From Dechloromonas sp. CZR5 (lineage in GTDB: Bacteria > Pseudomonadota > Gammaproteobacteria > Burkholderiales > Rhodocyclaceae), in contig NZ_VUYQ01000008.1 of the NCBI RefSeq assembly GCF_008711155.1, forward strand, positions 1-64,000: 64,000 bases of DNA, in the 5' to 3' direction. The notes below the pieces were generated by a model. The model searched no databases and was not told the origin of the DNA. It worked only from the letters and a program-made list of their open reading frames with translations. The position numbers and the translations under genes are program-made. Shown one piece after another: positions 58,601 through 64,000 of this stretch (the stretch's first letter is position 1; each line of letters starts with the position of its first letter).

Positions 58601-58604
58601 TTCG

Positions 58605-59276
58605 TCAGGAGGTCTTGAAAGTGAGCGCCTGCCGGTAGGCGGCAAGCAGATCGGATACTAGCGCATCGCAATCGGCACTGTCCACCGGCTTGCCCTCGTT
58701 GTAGCCGTAGGGCACGCAGAAGGTCGGGCAGCCGGCAGCGCGGGCGGAGAGAATGTCGTTTTCCGAATCGCCGATATGCAGGTTGCGGTCCGGGCGCACG
58801 CCGAACAGGCGGCAGGCATGCAGGATGGGTTCCGGATGCGGCTTTTTATGGGCCGTAGTATCGCCGGAAACGATCACATCGAAATACGCCGTCATCCCCA
58901 TGCGTTCGAGCAGGGCTTCGGTGAACATGCCGGGCTTGTTGGTCACGACCCCCATTTTCAGACCACTCGCCTTCCATGCTTCCAGCCCTTCCTGAACGCC
59001 CGGATAAATTTGCGTGAGGCGACCGTTCACCTCGCTGTAGTGTCGCTTGAACGACTCGATGGCGGCATACAGCGCCTCGGCGGTCGGCGCTTGCCCGTGA
59101 GTCAGGCATCGTTCGACGAGGACGGCCATGCCCTTGCCGACAAAGCTGTGCACCTCGGCCTGGCTGCGCGCGGGGGCACCGACCTCGGCGAGCATCAGCC
59201 GGCAGCCTTCGGCCAGATCGGCAATAGTGTCGAGCAAGGTCCCATCGAGGTCGAAGGTGACGGATTGGAAATGCAT
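58605..59276 (-). CDS. gph: Phosphoglycolate phosphatase
   Basis: HAD-superfamily phosphatase that removes 2-phosphoglycolate. The 223-residue product has the four HAD motifs: FDLDGTLLDT (nucleophile Asp), the cap domain, VVTNKPGMF (Thr), KPHPEPILHA (Lys) and IGDSENDI (Asp pair). The start may be ATG 59276 or, in frame, ATG 59285. The gph-trpE order is common in betaproteobacteria. The very long reading frame upstream overlaps pbpC and is spurious. Confidence 0.93.
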   Translation of the reverse strand: MHFQSVTFDLDGTLLDTIADLAEGCRLMLAEVGAPARSQAEVHSFVGKGMAVLVERCLTHGQAPTAEALYAAIESFKRHYSEVNGRLTQIYPGVQEGLEAWKASGLKMGVVTNKPGMFTEALLERMGMTAYFDVIVSGDTTAHKKPHPEPILHACRLFGVRPDRNLHIGDSENDILSARAAGCPTFCVPYGYNEGKPVDSADCDALVSDLLAAYRQALTFKTS

Positions 59277-59338
59277 GGCGGTCATCCGGTAGTCCACAAG
59301 GTCAGCCGCGAGTATATAGCGCGCGCCGTATCGCACCG

Positions 59339-61681
59339 TTAACGAACGCTGAAGCTCACCCTGTCGAATCGACCATGGTCGTCCATCACCGTCACGTCCA
59401 TGCGCCCCGTTTCGCTCAGCCGATGGATCAAGGGCAGACTGGCCTGGCGGTGGGCGAGCAGCTTGCCGTTGAGCAGCCAGTACACCTGCCCTCTTTGGCC
59501 ACGCACTTCGAGCCGGATGACCGGGTCCTGATCGCTCCGCACGCGCCGGATCACTTCGCCGTCCGTAATCCCCGAAATACGCAATCCGGCCTCCGGCTCC
59601 GCCTGCTGCTGGCACTTCGGATGCCAGGCCGGCGGCAAGGCCTTGCGGCGCAGCTCCACCCCCAGCCAGGGCTCGAGCGCCGCCGGCCAGCGCACGGCAT
59701 CGACCTGCCGCTTCGGCTGCTCGCTGCACGCTGGCGTCACGCGCAAGCCACTCGCCGCATCGACCTGATAGCTGTATCGCACCTCGCCGCTGCGCAGGCG
59801 ATCCGGGAAGGTCGGTGGCGCCGTGTCGTTGAGCAGCCAGGCCAAGGCCTGTCGATGGCACAGCCCGTCTTCGGCCGGATCGTAGCGCCCGCCCTGTGGC
59901 CAGCACACTTTCTGCTGGCTGACCGAAGCCGGTGGCAGCCGGGTAACCGCCGGTTGCTGATCAAGGGCGCTGAAGATATCGACCAGCAGCGGGGCCGCGA
60001 TGTTGGCCCCGAAGAAACCGGGGTTGGGCGTGCCATCCGGCCGGCCGACCCAGACGCCGACCGTCAGCCGGTTGGAAACGCCGATGGCCCAGGCATCGCG
60101 AAAACCGAAGCTGGTTCCGGTCTTCCACGCGACCCCACGCCGGATGCCGCTCCCTGCCTCCACGGCCCGACCGACCGGACCACCCGACTCGAGAATGTCG
60201 CGGATGATGAAGGCAGCCCCCTCCGACAGCATGCACTGCTCAACCCTGGGTGCATCCGGCGTGTAGCGTGGCTTGCCGGCAACACCCTGACGGGCGAACG
60301 CCGTGTAGGCACCGACCAGTTGCTCCAGCGAAGTGCCGGCACCACCGAGGATGACCGAGAGGTTGGGCGACTCGCCCTTGGGAAAATCGAGTTTCAGCCC
60401 GCCACGCCGCAATGCCGCCACGAAACGCTTCGGATCGAGGCGCTCAAGCACCTCGACAGCCGGCACGTTGAGCGACTTGACCAAGGCTTCGGAGACGCTG
60501 ACCGGCCCATGGAAACTCTGCTGGAAATTGCCCGGCTGGTAGCCGCCAAAAGACTGCGGCACGTCACCGAGCAAGGACTCGGAATGGATCAGCCCTTCGT
60601 CCAGCGCCAGCCCATAGAGGAAAGGCTTCAGCGTCGACCCCGGCGAACGCGAGGCACGCACCATGTCGACATGGGCGAAGCGGTCGCTGTCGGCGAAATC
60701 GGCCGAACCGGCGTAGGCGCGTACCTCCAGCGTCTCGTTATCGACCACGAGGGCGGCCATCGAGACGCGCGGCGGCAAGGCGCCGAGGCGATGCGTCAGC
60801 AGCAGCTCGACCGTCTGTTGGGCCTGGGCGTCGAGGGTCGTATCGATACGCTGGCGGCCGGCTGCCTCCTTGCGTAGCCGCTCGGCCAGCAGCGGCGCCA
60901 ACAACGGGTCGCGTACCGTCTGGGCAATAACCGGCTCCTGCAGGGCATCCCGGATATCGGCATCCGACCACGTCCCGGCCATCCGTTGCAGCACCTTGTC
61001 CCGCGCCAGCCGGGCACGCTCGGGCTGGCGGTCCGGACGCAGGCGGGACGGTGCCTGCGGCAGCACGGTGAGCAGCGCGGCATCGGCATGACTCAGGCGC
61101 CGTGCCGGCTTGCCCAGATAGGCCCGGCTAGCGGCCTCGACACCTTCGAGGACGCCGCCCATCGGCGCGTAATTGACGTAGATGCCGAGAATGTCGTCCT
61201 TGGAGTAATGCGCCTCCAATTGCAGGGCTCGCAGGATCTGCTTGAGCTTGCCCACCATGCTCTTGGGCATGGGTTCGAGGATGCGTGCCACCTGCATGGT
61301 CAGCGTCGACCCGCCGGACACGATATGGCCGTGGCGCGCCCACTGCCACGCCGCACGGGCCAGTGCCAGCGGATTGACGCCGGGATGCCAGCGGAACCAG
61401 CGATCCTCGTAGCGCTCCAGCGCTTCAAGGTAGCGCGGCGATACCTCGGCGAGCGTCACCGGATGCCGCCAGACGTGGTCGCGGTCGGGAAAGGCGCGCA
61501 GCGGCGTGCCGTCGCGGGCGACGATGAGCAACGCATTGGGCGCATCGCGACCGGGCACCTGCGGCGGAAAGGCCCGATCGAGCGCCAGCAGCAAGGCCAG
61601 CCCCGCGAGGACGAACCACACCCAGCGCGGTAGGCGTTTCAGCCTGCCGCACCAGGGGGCGAATCTCCCAACCGGCGCCAC
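59339..61681 (-). CDS. pbpC: Penicillin-binding protein 1C
   Basis: The 780-residue bifunctional class A PBP: one N-terminal transmembrane helix (WVWFVLAGLALLLALDRAF), a GT51 glycosyltransferase domain (EDRWFRWHPGVNPLALARA, GGSTLTMQVARIL), a transpeptidase domain (SPGSTLKPFLYGL with the SxxK serine; KTGTSFGFRDAW as KTG box) and the C-terminal PBP1C domain. It starts with GTG. It lies eight bases downstream of the alpha-2-macroglobulin gene; the two are a conserved pair thought to act together in periplasmic defence and wall repair. Confidence 0.95.
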   Translation of the reverse strand: MAPVGRFAPWCGRLKRLPRWVWFVLAGLALLLALDRAFPPQVPGRDAPNALLIVARDGTPLRAFPDRDHVWRHPVTLAEVSPRYLEALERYEDRWFRWHPGVNPLALARAAWQWARHGHIVSGGSTLTMQVARILEPMPKSMVGKLKQILRALQLEAHYSKDDILGIYVNYAPMGGVLEGVEAASRAYLGKPARRLSHADAALLTVLPQAPSRLRPDRQPERARLARDKVLQRMAGTWSDADIRDALQEPVIAQTVRDPLLAPLLAERLRKEAAGRQRIDTTLDAQAQQTVELLLTHRLGALPPRVSMAALVVDNETLEVRAYAGSADFADSDRFAHVDMVRASRSPGSTLKPFLYGLALDEGLIHSESLLGDVPQSFGGYQPGNFQQSFHGPVSVSEALVKSLNVPAVEVLERLDPKRFVAALRRGGLKLDFPKGESPNLSVILGGAGTSLEQLVGAYTAFARQGVAGKPRYTPDAPRVEQCMLSEGAAFIIRDILESGGPVGRAVEAGSGIRRGVAWKTGTSFGFRDAWAIGVSNRLTVGVWVGRPDGTPNPGFFGANIAAPLLVDIFSALDQQPAVTRLPPASVSQQKVCWPQGGRYDPAEDGLCHRQALAWLLNDTAPPTFPDRLRSGEVRYSYQVDAASGLRVTPACSEQPKRQVDAVRWPAALEPWLGVELRRKALPPAWHPKCQQQAEPEAGLRISGITDGEVIRRVRSDQDPVIRLEVRGQRGQVYWLLNGKLLAHRQASLPLIHRLSETGRMDVTVMDDHGRFDRVSFSVR

Positions 61682-61688
61682 GAGGCAA

Positions 61689-64000
61689 TCAGGGCTTGGC
61701 GGGCGGCGAGGCCGGCGCCGCCTTCTCCTTGGCCTCCTTGCCGTCGGTGACGGTCAGCGTCGCCTCGCCGGTGGCCAGACCATAGACATCCGGACGGTAC
61801 ATATCCTCGGCGTAGAGCGGCGGGAAGACGAACTTGCCCGGCGTCACGACCCGGGCCCGATAGAACAGGCTCAACTTGCCCTGCAGACGGGCGGCGACGA
61901 CAAAGCGGTCATCGCGGAACTCGACGTGCTGGATACGCGGGTCCTGCATGGCCTCGGCCGGATTGACCTTGTCGATGGTCGTGCTGGCGATGCCCTCGCC
62001 CTGCGCTATGTTGAGATTCTCGATTTCCAGGCCGGCCGGAATCTTGTCGACCACCATGCCGGTATTCACCCAGCTGCGCGCATTGACGTTGATGCGTACG
62101 ATCACCGACTCGCCGACACGCAGTGGTCGCGGCCGCATCGGCTTGCCGTCGGCTTCGAACAAGTCGCGCGACAGGGCGATGGCGTCATCGCGATTGGCCG
62201 GCATCTTCGCCGGGTGGCCGCTCAGGCTCAGCTGCAGATAGAGCTTCTCCTTGTGCGTGTTCTTGAAGTGCACGCCGCCCTGCAAGGCAGCCGCCGTCAG
62301 CGGGCGAACCAGATTGCCCGACGCGGTGATGCTTTCCGGCTTGTCCTTGCCGGCAAACTCGGCACTCCAGCTCGATTCGCCCTCCGTCTTGCCGGCGAAA
62401 TTACGACCGAGCAGGAACAGGGCGAGCTTTTCCTGCGTGCTGGTGTAGCGGTTCTTGCCCAGCTCCGCGGCCGCAATGGCGACCAGGTTGTCCCTGCCAT
62501 CGACCTTCAGCTTGTGGCGTTCGAGCAGCGCATAGGAGAGTGCCGCATCGCGTAGCGGACTGCCGTAGTCGCCCCACCAGTAGCCGGTATCGCGGCTCTT
62601 CTTCACCCCCTCGGCCAGCGCCGTCTGGGCGCGGGTTTCATCGCCCATCAGCTTGAGCGCCAGGCCGAGATGGACCAGTGCCAGCCCCGAGTGGGCCTGT
62701 TCGCGCAACTCGAACATCTGGCGCAGCGTGGACAGCGGCGCCTTCGACTCGCGTGCCAGCACGTAGCCGCCATAGGCCAGCACACCGAAACGGCCAGCCC
62801 CGGCGTAACGATAGTCCTGCCAGCCGTTCTCGCGATACACCACCTTCCCCGACGGCAGGCCTGCAGCGCCTTCCTGCAGGTTCTTGAGCAGGAACTCCAT
62901 GGCGTTTTTGTGCATTGCTTCCGGCACATCGAAGCCCTGTTCGCGGGCGTCGAGCAGGAAGTTGCCGACGTAGGCCGACAGCCAGTACTGGTACTCGGAG
63001 ACGTTGCCCCACAGGCTGAAGCCGCCGTTCGGTGCCTGCATCGCGCCGAGGCGGGCAATCGCCTTGCCCAGCATGTCGGCTCGCTGATCGCGGCTGTAGG
63101 CCTTCAGCCCGAACAGCTTGGCCCCCTCTTCATCGACCAGTACGTGCGGGTAGGCCGTGGAGGTGGTCTGCTCGGCGCAGCCGTAGGGATAGGTCAGCAA
63201 GCCCTGGATGGCGCCGCGCACATCGATCGGCGCTTTGTCGGAGATCACCAGATGCGACTGCACGGTGCTCTTGATGAATCCGCCCAGCTCGCCCTCCTTG
63301 ATGTCGATGCTCTCACCGGGCCCGACCGCCAGCAGCTTCATCACCTGCTGTTGCGGGGTCGCTGCCTGGACCTGCAGGCCAAAGCTGCGTTCCAGCTTGA
63401 GGCCGCTGGCGCTGCTCACGGCCACGCGCACATCGGTCAGGCCAAAGGCGCTGCCCGCCTCGACGGCGAAGCGCAAGGTCTGCTTCTGCTGGTCTTTCAG
63501 CTCCAGTTCGCGCTCGGCATTCGCCACCTTCAGTCCGTCACCGTTGATAACGCGAACCTTGAGCTTCTGTGCCTCGCCCGACAGGTTGTGCAGGTCGAGC
63601 GCGACGGTCGCGTTGTCGCCGACGGTCAGGAAACGCGGCGTCATCAGTTCGGCGACCAAGGGCGCGGCCACCACGGTTTCCGCCTCGGCATTGCCGAACT
63701 TGTCGGGCGCCGCGACCACCGTCATCAGGCGCAGCGTGCCGTTGAAGTCGGGCACGTCGAGCGCCACCTCGGCCTCGCCCTGGGCATTCAACTCAACCGG
63801 CCCCGAGAACAGATCGACCAGCCGGACTTTCTTGGGCAGGCTCTTGGTTGCCTTGGGCGCGGCATCGCCGCCGAACTTCAGCTTGCCCTTCTGGCCGGCC
63901 ATTTTCTCGATCAAGCGGCCATAGACATCGTACTGGTCGGCACCGTAGCGCTGCTTGCCGAAGAAGTGGCCGTGCGGGTCGGGCGTCGCGAAGCGGGTGA
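61689..64000 (-). CDS. Bacterial alpha-2-macroglobulin (YfhM-like), C-terminal part
   Basis: Periplasmic, membrane-anchored protease trap. The reading frame is open to the right edge, so the N-terminus lies outside the window; about 770 residues are visible. The thioester motif is seen as YPYGCAEQTTS (CxEQ form), followed by the helical thioester-domain repeats (QAPNGGFSLWG) and the C-terminal receptor-like domain (VVTPGKFVFPPLYAEDMYRPDVYG). It is directly upstream of pbpC, the usual genomic partner. The ATG at 63914 inside the frame is not the real start. Confidence 0.93.
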   Translation of the reverse strand, partial: TRFATPDPHGHFFGKQRYGADQYDVYGRLIEKMAGQKGKLKFGGDAAPKATKSLPKKVRLVDLFSGPVELNAQGEAEVALDVPDFNGTLRLMTVVAAPDKFGNAEAETVVAAPLVAELMTPRFLTVGDNATVALDLHNLSGEAQKLKVRVINGDGLKVANAERELELKDQQKQTLRFAVEAGSAFGLTDVRVAVSSASGLKLERSFGLQVQAATPQQQVMKLLAVGPGESIDIKEGELGGFIKSTVQSHLVISDKAPIDVRGAIQGLLTYPYGCAEQTTSTAYPHVLVDEEGAKLFGLKAYSRDQRADMLGKAIARLGAMQAPNGGFSLWGNVSEYQYWLSAYVGNFLLDAREQGFDVPEAMHKNAMEFLLKNLQEGAAGLPSGKVVYRENGWQDYRYAGAGRFGVLAYGGYVLARESKAPLSTLRQMFELREQAHSGLALVHLGLALKLMGDETRAQTALAEGVKKSRDTGYWWGDYGSPLRDAALSYALLERHKLKVDGRDNLVAIAAAELGKNRYTSTQEKLALFLLGRNFAGKTEGESSWSAEFAGKDKPESITASGNLVRPLTAAALQGGVHFKNTHKEKLYLQLSLSGHPAKMPANRDDAIALSRDLFEADGKPMRPRPLRVGESVIVRINVNARSWVNTGMVVDKIPAGLEIENLNIAQGEGIASTTIDKVNPAEAMQDPRIQHVEFRDDRFVVAARLQGKLSLFYRARVVTPGKFVFPPLYAEDMYRPDVYGLATGEATLTVTDGKEAKEKAAPASPPAKP

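Overview
The window looks like a betaproteobacterial chromosome of the Rhodocyclales type (Dechloromonas/Azonexus-like). This is inferred from the beta-type porin, the gph-trpE and trpG-trpD-trpC gene groups, the Dmp-type aromatic genes and the codon use; no rRNA is present to confirm it. Two strong promoters at positions 12-157 point out of the left edge, probably into an rRNA or tRNA operon.

Left core (1-5865, genes on the minus strand): erpA, a bactofilin, a short membrane/coiled-coil protein, a porin, and trpC, trpD and trpG with 4-bp overlaps. Right core (52458-64000): a GtrB/DPM1-like glycosyltransferase, a glutamate/aspartate-type ABC transporter (gltIJKL), trpE with a possible Trp-rich leader peptide, gph, pbpC and a partial alpha-2-macroglobulin gene.

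Between them lies a 46.6-kb integrative genomic island (5849-52457). It is bounded by a 17-bp direct repeat that contains the trpG start codon. A P4-type tyrosine integrase sits at the right end, and tandem GATACCCGC repeats with a 12-bp period lie inside both ends. The island moves trpE about 47 kb further from trpGDC and gives trpG a new 5' leader. The mobility/replication end (44747-52259) holds a Gp3/RDF-like protein, DUF932, a zinc-ribbon/glycine-zipper protein, AlpA, a broken DUF3987 (YfjI-like) gene, a YfjJ/Gp2-like protein and the integrase.

The main cargo is an aromatic catabolic region (14051-41259). A sigma-54 activator of the DmpR/XylR class (16974) probably drives ferredoxin dmpQ, catechol 2,3-dioxygenase dmpB and phenol hydroxylase dmpKLMNOP from a -24/-12 promoter at 32099-32114. 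A LysR regulator (40363) probably controls the lower meta pathway dmpC-E-H-I-F-G (plus SDR, fused tautomerase and GST) and a DUF1302/DUF1329/YCF48/RND/USP-hemerythrin envelope operon. The LysR assignment rests on a conserved promoter motif: an ATAC-N7-GTAT box, exactly 19 bp, then TATTGGAC. It occurs four times with identical spacing and once in degenerate form. One copy appears to drive an undescribed small RNA of about 80 nt with its own terminator (40168-40247). No dmpD hydrolase is present.

The left cargo (6241-14000) is a patchwork of modules separated by degenerate GC-rich repeat tracts: a tandem-fused tautomerase; a hypothetical/DUF3024/small tyrosine recombinase group; and a divergent HxlR regulator plus an ovothiol-synthase operon (ovoA, a divergent ADP-ribosylglycohydrolase-fold protein, and a DsbA/FrnE-like oxidoreductase). 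I infer that this last group is a thiol-based defence cassette. An IS1380-family element (14399-16046) with a 5-bp target duplication has landed between a 57-codon small ORF and an HpcH/HpaI aldolase.
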